A stretch of 64,000 nt of DNA from Hymenolepis diminuta (Eukaryota; Platyhelminthes; Cestoda; Cyclophyllidea; Hymenolepididae). The position numbers and the translations under genes are program-made. Location of the stretch: NCBI GenBank assembly GCA_900708905.1, contig CAADRB010000058.1, positions 1,218,711-1,282,710 of the forward strand, written 5' to 3'. This document shows, piece after piece, positions 1 through 12,195 of this stretch. Within the stretch, counting starts at the first letter, position 1. The number at the start of each line of letters is the position of its first letter. Under the pieces are notes generated by a model. It worked only from the letters and a program-made list of their open reading frames with translations. It was not told the DNA's origin and did not search any database.

Positions 1-1794
1 TTACCGTACCGCAATTTGTCCATAACTTAAACTTGAAAAGTATTAAAATCAAGATGAAATAATAGTTCGATAAGGAAAATCGACTGCATAATTTGTTTAA
101 AATAAGTGGCACACTTTAATTTGTTTTACGTTAAAGTAGAGTGAAGCGAATCTATAAAAAAAGGGCTTAGATAAAGAATCACAAATTAGTATACTGGAAA
201 ATTTTAACGCAATTAAATAAAGTAAATTATATTTAGCTTGTTTTCTTTATGGAATTACTGGAGATTATACCGACGACATGAATTACTTGCGCCTGGATTG
301 TGAGGGTTATTATGGTAAAAGTATCTTTGATATGTCACAAGTCTCCTAAAGTTCTGATGATAAACGCCTCCAAAAATATTATCTGACCATTTAATTTTAC
401 TCCTTTAACATATTCTGAAGCCCGATCTCGGAGAAATTAATGTAACAGTGAAATGAATCAACTTAGAATGTATTTAAATAAATCTTTGAGATTGAGGAAT
501 TTTTAACATTATGGAAGAAATGGCTACAGTGAGATTGTGCAGAAATGGGAAAAATAAACTTTTCTATTTCATTAAATGAATGTCGATAACAATTGGCTTT
601 GGCAGAGGGAAGGTCTCTTGTAGCCGCTCTAGTGAGGCCCTCGCATCTTATTGACCGCTACAATACATAAAATAATAATTCTAATGCATAAAAAGCACTG
701 AAAAGTGAGGCAAATTAATTACCTGGGTGTTGCTCACGAAACGCTTATCGTGTAAGGTTATTATAAACTAACCCCTCAATATCGTCTAAAAGGAACGAAA
801 TTATTTAACTGTTTAAATTTAGATCTAAACATAGAAAAGAAGAATCTTCTATATGCTATTTCTAGCTTGGTGAGTGGACACTCGATAAGAAGCAGATTCA
901 ACTATTTCCGATACCCTGGTTAAAATTCAAAAACTTATGTGAACGGAATTCTTCAGTGTTCAAACCGAGAAACAAAGTCTATCCACTGCTATATTAGTGA
1001 ATAAATAGACAGCCTATCAAGCCCATAATCCAACGCCACTTCAAAAAATTTCAATAATAATAAAAGAGATGAATTAGAAAACTTACGCCTTTTTCTTATT
1101 GGATATGAGCAATTTTAGTCATAATAAACACTACCGAACGCCTAGCAATTTCGCAATCACCATCTCGATTATATCATTGACTTTGTACGCGAAGTTGATT
1201 AATATAAGAAACCCAGTGCTCCATCTTAAAGTCCAACTTTTGTCAAGGGCGTTTATCAGTTCCACTTACAGTTCACTTGCATAATATCTTAAAAGAATGA
1301 GTCCACTGTTTTATAGTCGAAAGAAAACCGACTTTCATCAATGAGCACTCTATAAGAGCTATCGTAATATCATTTTTCTACAGAATGAAAGCGATTAATT
1401 TATTTCTACCTAGGCAATAAAAGAAGTATTTCAATAAATTTTTTTCCGGAGGAAATATTATTATCTCATACGAAGCAACAGCTTAATAAAAATGTAAGTG
1501 GATAGTGAGGTTAGAATAAAATAGACCCTTTTTTGATTAATTCTTAAAAGCTGTTAATTGACCATTCAAAATTCACTTCCCCACAGTACTGGTGGTTTCC
1601 TTGAGTAAGAACAGATAAAAAATGTCAGAAACAGAGTGATATTTGAACATTTGAATAGAAAATACTTTTACGAATTTAAAAACGAATTTCGAAGAATTCT
1701 AAATTTATCGAAGAGAAATAGATAATTATCAAAATATGATGATCCTGAGATTAAATAAGTAAATCGTGTGATTGAAAAAAGTTGACAAACGAAA
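1..1794. other. 3' flank of the SLC36-like gene, no gene recognised
   Basis: AT-rich DNA downstream of the minus-strand transporter. Only short open frames without family resemblance occur, such as a 61-codon frame at 1099-1284. A minus-strand AATAAA (TTTATT on the plus strand at 1399-1404) lies about 390 nt past the stop codon and could be its poly(A) signal, but such hexamers are frequent in DNA of this composition. I see no RNA gene or conserved domain. Confidence 0.6.
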
Positions 1795-4700
1795 TCACTG
1801 CCACATAACCCCGAAAATTTCAAAAGCTGTCGCTATTGTTCCGAAAACAGCAGAAAATACACCGACGGAGATAAGGAGTCCATTTTTCGCAACAATCTTG
1901 ATGTAGAACCAAGGAATCTGCTCTTTCTCCGGCCAACAATGAATAATTTCCAAGATTGGTGGGGCAAGAATTGCCAGAACTGAACTCGATATGGCACCTA
2001 GTAGTGATACCATGAGGTCCAAATGAGGTACAAGCATTGCTATTGCATCTAAAGAAAAAATCCGAAATCTATGACCTACTTAAATAGTTTAAGCAGATAT
2101 AATACTTTCAAATCGCACAGGTTAATAGAACGAGACTTGCTCTCATCAACTTTCGATAGACAGATTGTCTTCGAGGTGAGGCTGCACGATGGCAAGGGAT
2201 TTTCATCATTAAACGACCAAAGATGAGTGCTGGGACATAGAATTGTAGGAGGTATGTCAGAAAAATTGCGAATATAAAGAGTGGCTTAACCATTGCGTAG
2301 ATACTAGAAACGAGAATAAACCAACTCAGTAGGTCAAATTTGCTTTCTTAAATACTGTTCCTAATTCTTACGCTGGAGTGTTTGGGATATTGTATGTAAT
2401 GCTCCCAAGAATGTCATCTCCGAAATGCAGATAGCCGAAGAAACCGACGGTAACACAGAGACACGTTGTGATAACCATGGTAACATTGAGGACACCGAAG
2501 GTAGATACAAATTGATCCGGTTCACGCATTCGATTGCGGATGGGTAGAGTCTGAGTCGGAAGGAATATGAACAATATAATCAAGCTACAATAACATTCTA
2601 TTCTTTGTTTGTATAAAAGTTATCCAAAGCTGGGATAAAGTAGGTGGTATTAATTAATAATAAAATCAATAAAATACAATTATTCTAAAGGAATCAACAT
2701 TTTCTCTAGGGAGTAAAAGGATTGCACTAAAAGATTAGTTTTCTTGATTTCAAACAAGAAAATGGATTTCAAGAGAAAATCAATGTAATTCACTATTACA
2801 GTCAAACAACAATAAAATGGCAGTGAATCCTCAAGTCAAATTTGTTGATTTCCCTTATCTTTCTCTATTTAACACAAAATGTCGAGAGTTCTCTTACTTA
2901 TTTAACCGAGCAAATTACTAAACTGGACTTTAAAGATAGCGTCCGGAAAGTACGCGTATGCATCTGTTCCTCAGTCACTTCTGAACTATTCTATAGTATC
3001 AAAATATGGGAATAGATCACAAAAATCTCAAGGAAACAGCCCCGAAACATATGGAACTATCATCATTGATTTCATCTTTCGCCACTGAATCCATATCACA
3101 TTGTTATTACAATATCAGGACTATATTTTAAATCCTTCAGACGTAATGATATCTCTTTCATTTGGTCGTAAGATGTACTTTTAGTAAAATTGACGATAAC
3201 TTGATCAAAACGGGGAATCACATGCAGAAGAGTGTGAGGAACGAACTTTGTAAGAGAAAATAGGGAAAAATACTTGTGTTAGTCTTAAAATATAATCGCC
3301 TAACATAAAGTATAAACAGGAAGTGATTTTGAGATTAGACAATCACAGTTCTATAAACAAGATGGGCTGAATCGAAGCTCCATAAGATTGTAAACATTTC
3401 ATTTAACAGAAAATTAGAAATTAAAAGCTAGGTCATAAGGTTTATATTGTCGATAAGAGATGGTCTGTGTAAATATATAGGAATTGAATGGAAAGATTAG
3501 CCAAGGATGAGAACACAATGACTAGATTGAAAGCATTGAATGAAATTGAAAAAAGAGATATCAGACAAAGAATGAACAAAGAAGAGAATAGTGGCTTACT
3601 TAAATTCATGATCGCCTCCAAAAGCGAGATATATTTTTATAAAAATTTATCATTATTTTTCTAATCTCCGATTCCCAATCCAAGATGAGAGATGATTTGC
3701 TAACATTAAAAAATTGTTTGACAATTCAGAACCAACCAACAACAGATTCCTTATTGTTTGTCGAAATAGAGCCGGTAAATAAACGGTTCATGCAGAATAC
3801 AAGTAATTAGACGGAAATTTCCTGAAGTACAGCCAACATTTAACAAGGAGAATAAAAGCCCTTAAACGTAGCCATAAAAATGACTATTTCTCTTGTTTAA
3901 TAAGGCATGAAGGAAAGCATGAATCTGAATTTGATTTCCAAGCACAACAAACAAGAAATGAAAAATCGATATTTGAAGGGATGCATTTTTCAAACACTGA
4001 ATGCAGATTTTAGGGAACATGAAGGATCAATAAGGCCAGAAGACATGAATTAAAAAGATTATTTTGAAGGAAATTTTCTATTTAAAATAGATGAATACTG
4101 AAAGTTGGGCAGTGGGATAAAATCTAAAAATACAATTGTGTCGAGGTGAATATGAAATATTCAATTCACATAAAGGTGGACAAAATTTATCATTGCATTG
4201 GTAAGGAAATAGGTCGTAACACATCTTGCCAAATTAGAAGGCATCATAAAGGAGGAGTCTCAACCCACGATCACCATTTTTTGTGTTTCGGTTAAAAGCT
4301 TTAAGGCAGTCACTCCATTTTTAAAGAAAAAACACAGAAAATACCAAAACACCTCATAAGAGACACTTTGTGAAGACATAGGAAAAATTTTAAAAAGATC
4401 AAATTACCATAAAAGAGTGGAAAGAATGCGCATAGTATTCTGCAGGAGAAAAGCGAGGAACAGTAATAGTACCATAAAATTATTAAACACATATTGATTA
4501 AGAGGTAAGATGATTTGGTGAAAAAAATAAAACGGAAATAAAAAATTTACAACAAAATTTCGCATGAAGACACTCTTATTCAGACTTCTCGCATCTTGAG
4601 CAAAAGTCAGAAATCGCATTTAACTGCTAGAGATACATTTTTAGAATAACAAACGCCAAATCGTTAGGGAAATGAGACAAAAGAGTGTTTAAAGTGGTAC

Positions 4701-5736
4701 AATGAAGTGAAAAGTTATTAATAATTCATCCATAAAAGTATAATGAATTACTAAAACGTTGAAAGGTAAACAGCGACAATTAAGGACGAAAAAAAAATCT
4801 CACCAACGCGATTCCTTCAAATGTGAAGATGAAAATGCCCAGCGCCGATAGCACTTGCTCAAACGAATTGCTAACTGCCGGCAGAGAAGACATATCTTTC
4901 AAACCAGTGGTGAATAGGTAGATGAAAATCAATCCCAAACCGATCACCATAGCCATCAGCGCTAACGCCGATGGAATGGCGTTTGCCCTAAGACTCACTC
5001 TCATATTCAACAATATAAGAGGCAGGGTCACAAGAAATCCAATGAGATAAAGGTTGGCATTAAAAGTAGGCCAGATGACTTCAATAAACTAAAAAGCAAA
5101 GATCATTAGAAGAAAATAAGTTGGAACTTACATATTTGATATTCTGTGAAACGAAGAGTACATAAATACAGCAAAATCCAATTTGGGTAAGAATTAGGAA
5201 AGCATTAATAGTGTGCCTGAATAAAAAATGTAATATATTACATAAAAGATCTACTTAGCTATTCCTTTGAACCTTTGCAAAGACTGTGGTCCGTGTTTGA
5301 TTATATTGAAAACAGCCTCTGAGTAATCGATTTTTGTTCGATCAAGACCGTTTCTGCAACAAATTAGCCGTTCATATATCACGAAAAACCTTACTTAACA
5401 GTAACCTCCTCAGTTATACGAAGCATTTGGTGCATGACATATGTTGAAAGAATGCTGTAGAATAGGAGGAGAAAAAATCCTAACCAGAGACCAGAATGTT
5501 TGAATGCAATTGGCAAAGCTAAGATTCCAGTACCAATATTTCCTTTAAGAAAATTGAATAATGCTGACCCGGTACTATTCATTCAGAAATATAGTTAGCT
5601 AATTAAATAAAAGGAACCTTGTATTTTTCCTCGAGAATTCAACTTGGACACCCTCCTCTTCATCATTAATTTCAACTTCAGCATGTGCTTCATCAATGCG
5701 TTCAATTTCATTTATAGTTCCATAGCTTGGCATCAT
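1795..5736 (-). CDS. SLC36: Proton-coupled amino acid transporter, SLC36/PAT type (8 exons)
   Basis: Exons in coding order (minus strand): 5736-5618, 5574-5395, 5353-5255, 5216-5132, 5088-4804, 2550-2372, 2303-2119 and 2048-1795. All junctions are GT-AG and phases agree, giving 461 aa, the usual PAT length. Members of the amino acid/auxin permease family move small amino acids with protons across the plasma membrane or lysosomal membrane. The protein shows an acidic cytosolic N-terminus (residues 1-39) and the first-helix motif LKGNIGTGILALP at 49-61. Further family motifs are INAFLILTQIGFCCIYVLF before 161, FEGIALTLPIRNRM across the exon 5/6 junction, GYLHFGDDILGSI in exon 6 and LTYLLQFYVPA in exon 7. 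About eleven hydrophobic segments are spread along it. The start is the first of two tandem ATGs. The first four introns are 43, 41, 38 and 43 nt; the fifth is 2253 nt; the last two are 68 and 70 nt. Family is certain; substrate is not determined. Confidence 0.93.
2551..4803 (-). other. Large intron 5 of the SLC36-like gene
   Basis: This 2.25-kb intron separates exon 5 (ends GIAL) from exon 6 (starts TLPIRN), which are directly adjacent in family members, so no exon is missing here. It is AT-rich and purine-rich on the plus strand around 3480-4150. The frames at 4310-4619 are short and low-complexity. No repeat or RNA recognised. Confidence 0.7.
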
Positions 5737-6212
5737 TAATGGCAAATATTTATGGAAAGATTTAAAAATTTTGATTCAATAATCAAGATTAATCATAAAT
5801 AACAGATGATCAGTCAGCCAATCAGAAGACAGTTTAGTTGTCAAATGGCTTTACTGCAAGGCCAATTTGCCGTGGGTCTTATAAATAGTACAAATAAACA
5901 GAGAAATTAAGCCAAAAACATAACAAATGTAATGAAAGATTTCTAACCATTTGGTATAATATAGTAACATGGAATTAAACCTGTGAGAGATGAACACATG
6001 TAATCACGCAAACTTGACAAATCAAAGAATTACTAACCAGTCAGCATATGTTGCGCTAATTTGGATTGAAGTTGAAAACTATCTTAATGATCATCAGTTA
6101 CTTTTTACTAATCATAACTTCAAATGTTTTACGTGATACGATTGAAGTCCTTTTTCCAAGGGAAATATATGTCTAAATTTAGCCTTTGTCCTCTTTAACC
6201 CGAAGGAATAAT
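5737..6212. promoter_or_regulatory. 476-bp divergent upstream region between SLC36-like gene and IMPACT
   Basis: The translation starts of the two divergent genes are 476 bp apart, so both 5' UTRs and core promoters should fall here unless there are upstream noncoding exons. TATA-like strings occur (ataaatag near 5883, tataatatag near 5954), but they are common in AT-rich DNA and I cannot assign a start site. A shared or bidirectional promoter is inferred from layout only. Confidence 0.45.
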
Positions 6213-9200
6213 ATGACAGAAGAAATAGGGTTCATAGATGCTTCTGAACAGAATGATGAATTACAGGCTTTAGAAAGCATATATCCTGATGAATTTACAA
6301 TTATTGATCACGATCAACGGTGAGCTGCTTTTCTTTTATATATTTTCGATTTAGTTGCTATAAAATTTCAGTAACATCAGAAGGCTCCAAAAAACATACC
6401 GTGGAATTGAAGTTCACTTTTATACCCGGGTATCCTTCTGAAAACCCTCCACTTTATGAGTAAGAGAGAGATGGTGGCAACCTTACTTTTTAGAATTTCT
6501 GCACCAACTCTTCAGAAAATCCAACGCTCGAGTCTGTTACAAATTCTCAATGAAGTATGTATGGTTTCTCTCGGTTCCGCTATGATTTTCTCAATGGTAG
6601 AGACAATCAAATCCTTTCTCGAGGAACAAGATGAAGAAAATAACCAGGATTTCGATATTATATTAGAATTGGATGATCTAACTATTGATGAGCCAACAGA
6701 CAATGTTGTAAGATCCGCCTATGCAGTGCCAAGTATTCGTGATCACTTAGTTGCTTGTGGCCGACGATTACCCATTGCAGAAGGCGTGCCTTGTCCGAAG
6801 ATTTATCATGGCGAGACAATCACTGATCGGAAGAGTGTGTTTCAGGTATGTATCTATTTTTTGTATCTTATTGAAGTTGAATTAATTTGAATCAATCCAT
6901 TAAAATCAAGTCGAAAATAATTTATTTAAGTGCATTACTGGACATCGACAGCGGGAATAATCATATTTTCTTGTGTTTTATTGAGGTGATTATTTATAAA
7001 TTTAAGTCAGGTTTACAAATGAGAATCGGATTCTTCAACTTTACTTGCGATTCCTTTTGTCACGTAGGTATGTAACTACTAATATAATTTAAGTTGCTCA
7101 CTATAACTACTATAGTTCAGGCTCAAAGGATGAGGGAAGAGAACTTTTAACTCACCAAAAGCTAATTATCATTTTCGTCATATTATTAAGGGAGTACTCG
7201 ATTTGTATGCAACCTGGATATGATATTGATTAGCTTACCGGTTGGTCAGTTTTTACTGTTTGGACCTCCTAATTTCCAAATATTAGCACGTAAGAGCAGT
7301 AATAGGAAAATGCGGGATTAAAGTAACGAACTTTATTTCTGAATTTATGAAATCGACTTCTGACTTTCTTTCCTTTCAAATAAAATAATTTCTGAAATAG
7401 ACATGGACCTAATTATAATATATCAACTTTGCTAAATATGTAGATGTTCAAAGTAATAAGCTCTTTCGATTTTCTCAAGTATCCTATATCGCGGGGTTCT
7501 CTTAAATATCGGTAAATAATTTTCTTATGCCGATTGTTCTTTAAGGTAATTAATCCGTTTATATATGCATCCATGATATTTAATTACTAGCATAAATATG
7601 TGTTCTTTTTACTGTGATGTATTGTTTAATTGTGACTGCTTTCACCCATGCTTCTGGGGTAAATTTATTTCTCTTTATTTTGAGAAATATCTTAAAGCTT
7701 ATTTGCTGATTTCAATTTCGTTGGTTTTAGGACCTGGCTGTGCTTAGATTTATCAATCCTTAACTGTTTTTATTATTTTTTAAACTACTTACTTGACTTT
7801 TTCTCACATTTTTTATAAATTGCCTTGAATATTTGCCCGAGGCTGAACACATATTAACGTGTAGGGTCTAGTCAGGGGTCTTGTGGGTAAATGTCATTCA
7901 TGTACGTCCAGTATATGTAAATTTCATCGGAGAGGCTGTCCTTATATCAAATATGATACTGGAAGGCACTCTATCTGTAGGTCATGATTCTATGAACATC
8001 AATACAATGCTACCATTGATAGAATGTTACTTATATAATCTCGGTTATCTCCGTTGAACTTTATTTACTTTCTGTGGCTAAAAACGGTGACATAGGCCAA
8101 GAAGGGTGATAACCTGCAGTGATTTTCTTTTTTAATAAAAAATTTGTATGTGTAGATTGGCTGCCTGATTAGTAATTGACTGAAGCGGTGGCGAGACTGC
8201 ATTCTTATACGAGTGCAGACTCCAGTAAGATCGATAAAACGATGCAAAAATGAACTTCGCTCAGGTATTCCGAAGGTATTCTATTTGGCTTCCTGACGAG
8301 AACTTGGCGGTCTTTTGAAGCAGCTATTGTCAGTTTATTTATTCTTTTAATATTAATAACTGAGTCGTGTTGTTTTGCTCCAGAGGCTCACTGTTGTGAA
8401 ATCAGCTTTCCTTCCTAAGTACGAGCATGCAGAAACGGTAATCGGAAAATCTAGTACCTGGGTTTTTATGAATTCTATTTGGAGTTTTGAAAATGCCCAA
8501 TTTTCTTCCCATCGGGAAGTTTTATTTCCGCAATAAGTACCAAACTAATCATAAAATTTCAACTGAATTTACAATTTATAAGCTCTTTAGGTCTTCTAAA
8601 GGCATCCTTTTTGTCAACGGTTCCGCTAATAATTTTGCGGATAATTAGTGTGGTTTATAGTTTAGCAAAGTTACTTTACTCATCTCGTTTTTATTCTACA
8701 TTTTATGCTACTGAGATTGATGTATTTCGTTATGGTTTTAGAAAATATTTTATGGCTCAATTGCTCTTAAATTTTAATTTGTATCGAATTAAAGTTGTCC
8801 TAGGATTAAGAGTGCATTCCGACATTTTTTACTTGTTAATTGCTTTTCTCTGTCTCTTATTTTCGCACAAGTCGTTTCAAGTTCTACTGGTTTCGAGAGT
8901 GGGTCCATCCAACAGCTGCCATTGCCATCTGCACTATTGCTGGCCGTTAAAGGTATGACAGAATATAATCTCCGAAATCGGAGGGTATATTTCAGTGCTC
9001 TAAACTGCTCCTTTCCTATGGGTTATTGGATTATGAAAAAAACGATTGTAATGATAGTGCGTAGCCACTTATGTTATCTAGACCGTCGTTTCAAATTTCC
9101 CACATGCCCACTTAAATTAATCTATGGGGTCACTTCCTCAGATCATGAAATTAGCTCAAAAGGTGATTGTCTTTTAAATTTAGCTACAGATGATTGGATT

Positions 9201-10924
9201 GGCTGCCTGTTTAGCCAATAATTACAGCGTTGTTTGCTTAAGTAATGGTCTTTCACGTCCATCCGGGAGTGTAGAAGTCTAATAATCGACGCCAACATTT
9301 ACCGAAAATATCCCATTTGGCTTACTAACGTATTGTTTTAGTTTTGGTATATTTCGACATTTTTACATCATAGTTAGCTAGCTAGATAGTTAATTTCTGT
9401 TCGGTAGGCTCACTGCTGTGAAGTATCTTCCCTCTCCGAAGTCTCTGCCTTTATCAGCACCATGTTGGAGGATCGAAAGATTGCAGCAGCAACCCACAAC
9501 ATCACCGCGTGGTATCTGCGAACCAAGTTGAAGGCGGACGCCCCAACAACTTCCCTGGTGGCTGATTATGACGACGATGGTGAGACTCAAGCTGGTGGTC
9601 GACTCCTCCATCTCATTTCTTTGGCTGCGAAAGAGGGTGTTGCAGTAATGGTAATGTCTTCTTTGTGATTGTCATGAAGATCTGTTTAACCTACTACTAT
9701 CTTATGATACTCAGTTTAGCCGCAACATGTCTTATAAGCGAATAATTCTCAATTGCGGTGAGGGAAAGTGGTTTCCAATATATGTTTATCAGTGGCACAG
9801 TGGGTAATGAGTCAAATCAGGAGTCACGAGATCGATGCTCATAGGGATAATCTCTGTTATATGGGTGCCCAACCGAAATGGTTAATTCTAGTAAAAAAAG
9901 GGGTGGTAGAATGTGATTTACTTATGCGACTCGTTCCAAAACACCTCCCACCAAAATGAAGTGTTTGACACTTTTTCTAATAGGTTTGGGAAGTTGAGTT
10001 GATAAGTAACATCCTGACGAAAACGCGCATCTCAGTCTTTATAAATACAGTTAATCCCGATGAATATCGAACCCGTGATCTTTGAATTTATCGTAGTTTC
10101 TTAGGGAATTCCCAAGCCAATTAAGGGAAGTATTCACCACACTTGACTTAGGTTGAGGGACAATGATCTGAGGCCTCCCACATAAACCGATGTTTATCAC
10201 ACAGTATCGATTTCAAGGCCACTGACTTAGTAGTACTGCATACAGTTTCCAGGACTTTTTAATTTTACCATTATCTAGGTCCGATCTACTTCGATTAACT
10301 CAAATCGATGAAGAAATACCAGTTCAGAGTGCGAAAACTACAAATGCCAGTTGAAAAAGGTGGCCATTGGGTTTCTGGATTTTCATAAACAGTAAACTGA
10401 TGGCACGGACCAATTAATGTGCTACCTTTAATTTGTTAAGAATTCACATTGTTATTACTAATCTCCTTTCCTAATTTTGGTTGTAACAAGAAACAAATAA
10501 ACTTTGGTGGCATGACCTACCTCAAGCTCTGATTGGCGTGGATGACCCCGAGAGTTATGGAATGTGAATATTAGAATATTGTATAGGGAATTATACTGCT
10601 TATTGACACGTCATTGATTCCATAATTCAATGATTTATGCCTTTATTTCATTACCATCTTCTTCTTGGCTCCCCTCCCCGGTTTTGTACCTTATTGGACT
10701 AGTTTAGTGTTGCTCTTATTCGGATACTTTCCTCTGATTAATTTCTTTTGTGTAATTTTCTTTAGGTAACACGATGGTATGGGGGAATCCATTTGGGTCC
10801 AGATCGCTTCAAGCACATCAATAATGCTGCCAGCCAGTTACTCACCCACGCCGGTCTTACGAAGAATTCAAACCCTGAAAATATTCAATCAAAATCCAAA
10901 GGTTCTGGTAAAAAGAAAGCGTAA
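6213..10924 (+). CDS. IMPACT: IMPACT homologue: RWD plus UPF0029 domain protein (6 exons)
   Basis: Exons: 6213-6319, 6355-6459, 6494-6845, about 8865-8952, 9442-9650 and 10766-10924, giving 339 aa. The RWD domain (about residues 12-130) includes ELQALESIYPDEF and the signature YPSENPPLYE. The linker is acidic. The Impact domain shows CGRRLP...KSVFQ at the end of exon 3, DRKIAAATHNI and DYDDDGETQAGGRLLHL in exon 5, and TRWYGGIHLGPDRFKHINNA in exon 6. The protein ends in a lysine-rich tail. Known family role: IMPACT/YIH1 binds GCN1 through its RWD domain and restrains GCN2 activation during amino acid starvation; here that is inferred. Introns 1 and 2 are 35 and 34 nt; the others are about 2.0, 0.49 and 1.1 kb. 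The 5' border of exon 4 is abnormal: the best-fitting reading (AQVVSS after VFQ) has no AG before it. An ATTAAA at 11188-11193 may be the poly(A) signal. Confidence 0.92.
6846..8864 (+). other. Intron 3 of IMPACT
   Basis: About 2 kb, T-rich on the plus strand. It contains the left copy of an internal duplication (8040-8480) also present in intron 4. A 115-codon open frame at 8611-8958 runs through exon 4 in a different phase and is a chance frame. Nothing else recognised. Confidence 0.6.
8040..8480 (+). repeat. Left copy of a diverged duplication inside IMPACT
   Basis: Matches 9070-9480 in the same orientation and order: GATTGGCTGCCTG near 8156 and 9197, GAGTGCAGACTCCAGTAAGATCGA versus a similar stretch near 9270, ATTTGGCTTCCTGACG near 8283 versus ATTTGGCTTACTAACG near 9315, and GGCTCACTGTTGTGAA at 8385 versus GGCTCACTGCTGTGAA at 9407. 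The offset is about 1.02-1.04 kb. The right copy runs into the acceptor and first bases of exon 5; the left copy has a similar AAG and a weak match to early exon 5, so it may hold a dead copy of that exon start. Confidence 0.65.
9070..9480 (+). repeat. Right copy of the IMPACT internal duplication
   Basis: Partner of 8040-8480. It covers most of intron 4 and reaches the functional acceptor at 9440-9441 and the start of exon 5. Identity is patchy, with blocks of 13-16 well-matched bases separated by indels, so the event is old. Confidence 0.65.
9790..10000 (+). repeat. SINE-like repeat with tRNA-type promoter, in IMPACT intron 5
   Basis: Begins TGGCACAGTGGGTAA, a good Pol III A-box. About 38 nt later AGATCGATGCTC resembles a B-box. 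The body shares GGTTAATTCT and GGTGGTAGAATGTGA with copies at 47814 and 48121, and the end shares a GAAGTGTTTGACAC-like stretch. Inserted in sense orientation in intron 5. Confidence 0.6.
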
Positions 10925-12009
10925 CGCGCGAATATATTCTTCTCTTTCTTCTTGTAAAGTAAATAGATTACTTCATTGATGTATTGTTCCTTAACTTGTT
11001 TTTAACAAAAAGGGGAATTAGGCATGGATATTGTTCACTATGGCCTTTATAAGTCTCTGGCTGAATGGAAAGACGTGTGTTTATTAGATTGGACGTGCCT
11101 GTAATCCCACAAATTGCATCAGATAATTGAATAGCCACTGGTTAAAACGGGACTTCCTAAATCAGCACCTTAAAAACATTCTTTGCATTAAAAGAGCACT
11201 TAAAACTGAAATTGACAGGATTGTACCGTAGTGATTGATGCATAATTCTAATCAGGGAGCTCAACAAGTTGAATCAGGTACTCAATCAATACCCTAGAAT
11301 GATACATGTTTGCATTGTTTTAAATCCATCGGTTTCAGCTCTCAACGTGATTTTAAATATCTCCAGTTTAATGCTTAATTAACCGACATGCTTACATTTA
11401 GACTTGATCGTCTAACAGGATAAATTTCATTAATACCCTTTAATCATTGGATAATCACGCGCACGGACTCATTACAATTAACCCTGAAAACCCAACCCAG
11501 TGGATTTCGCGGCATCATCTTTTATTGCTTCATTAGGATGGTATATATGTATATAAGGAAAGATGGGATAACAAAGGATGGAAGGGGAGATTAAGTAGGC
11601 AATTGGAAGTGTAGAGAAAAGAGAAAATGAAGTGAGAAAACAACTTTGTAATCGAGACATGTGGAGAAACTGTAGGGGGAATAAATGAGGTGAGAGGTGA
11701 AGGAAGCCTCGAAATCTGTCATTTGGGGGCCACTGAAACATAGGAAACATATTACTGATTGCATCAATAATGGACCCCTTCACGAAATCCCTCGCTTATT
11801 TAGAAACCTTAATCCTTTCGAAGCATGGCAATACACATAGATATATTGGTGCCGAATTTGAAAGTTCTCGAAAAACGCGCCCAAACATAAGGTGTGTACA
11901 GCAGCACGCACGGTGACAACAACCAAGGTTAGGGACTTATAAGGGAGGGGGCGGTGGTATATGACTGAAAGAGGGCATTAGAGAGATGAAACATGTTTGA
12001 CCTGCCCTC
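10925..12009. other. Convergent intergenic region between IMPACT and ABLIM
   Basis: The two genes converge here and both 3' UTRs must lie inside. Candidate poly(A) signals are ATTAAA at 11188-11193 (plus) and TTTATT at 11521-11526 (AATAAA on the minus strand). A 101-codon minus frame at 11478-11783 has no recognisable family and lies in the probable ABLIM 3' UTR. No repeat identified. Confidence 0.5.
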
Positions 12010-12195
12010 TTAGAAGAGATCAACTCTGCGTTTGAGGTCATTACGTTTCCATTCTGGTAACCGGTAGAAAGCAACTCGTGAAAGTTTGAATACCTTTTGG
12101 AATTCCGCATCAGAAAGATAAATCTCAAGTCTTGTACGATCAACACCCTTTGGTGGTCGGCCAAGACTAGCTAGAAGGTCTTTGTATGGAATCTC
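12010..12195 (-). CDS. ABLIM: Terminal ABLIM exon: villin headpiece domain
   Basis: Acceptor ttttcag before GAGATTCC. The exon encodes 61 residues and a TAA stop. It is almost the entire headpiece: PYKDLLASLGRPPKGVDRTR, LEIYLSDAEFQKVFKLSR, then the actin-binding end WKRNDLKRRVDLF. The spacing of the aromatic and leucine core residues and the terminal basic-basic-x-x-Leu-Phe match the family. WKRNDLK is the form seen in ABLIM and dematin rather than in villin. Confidence 0.95.
   Translation of the reverse strand, partial: EIPYKDLLASLGRPPKGVDRTRLEIYLSDAEFQKVFKLSRVAFYRLPEWKRNDLKRRVDLF

Noticed and set aside
8611..8958. 115-codon plus-strand open frame
   Set aside because: It runs across IMPACT exon 4 in a phase that does not fit the family reading; its N-terminal part is intronic and unlike any known protein.
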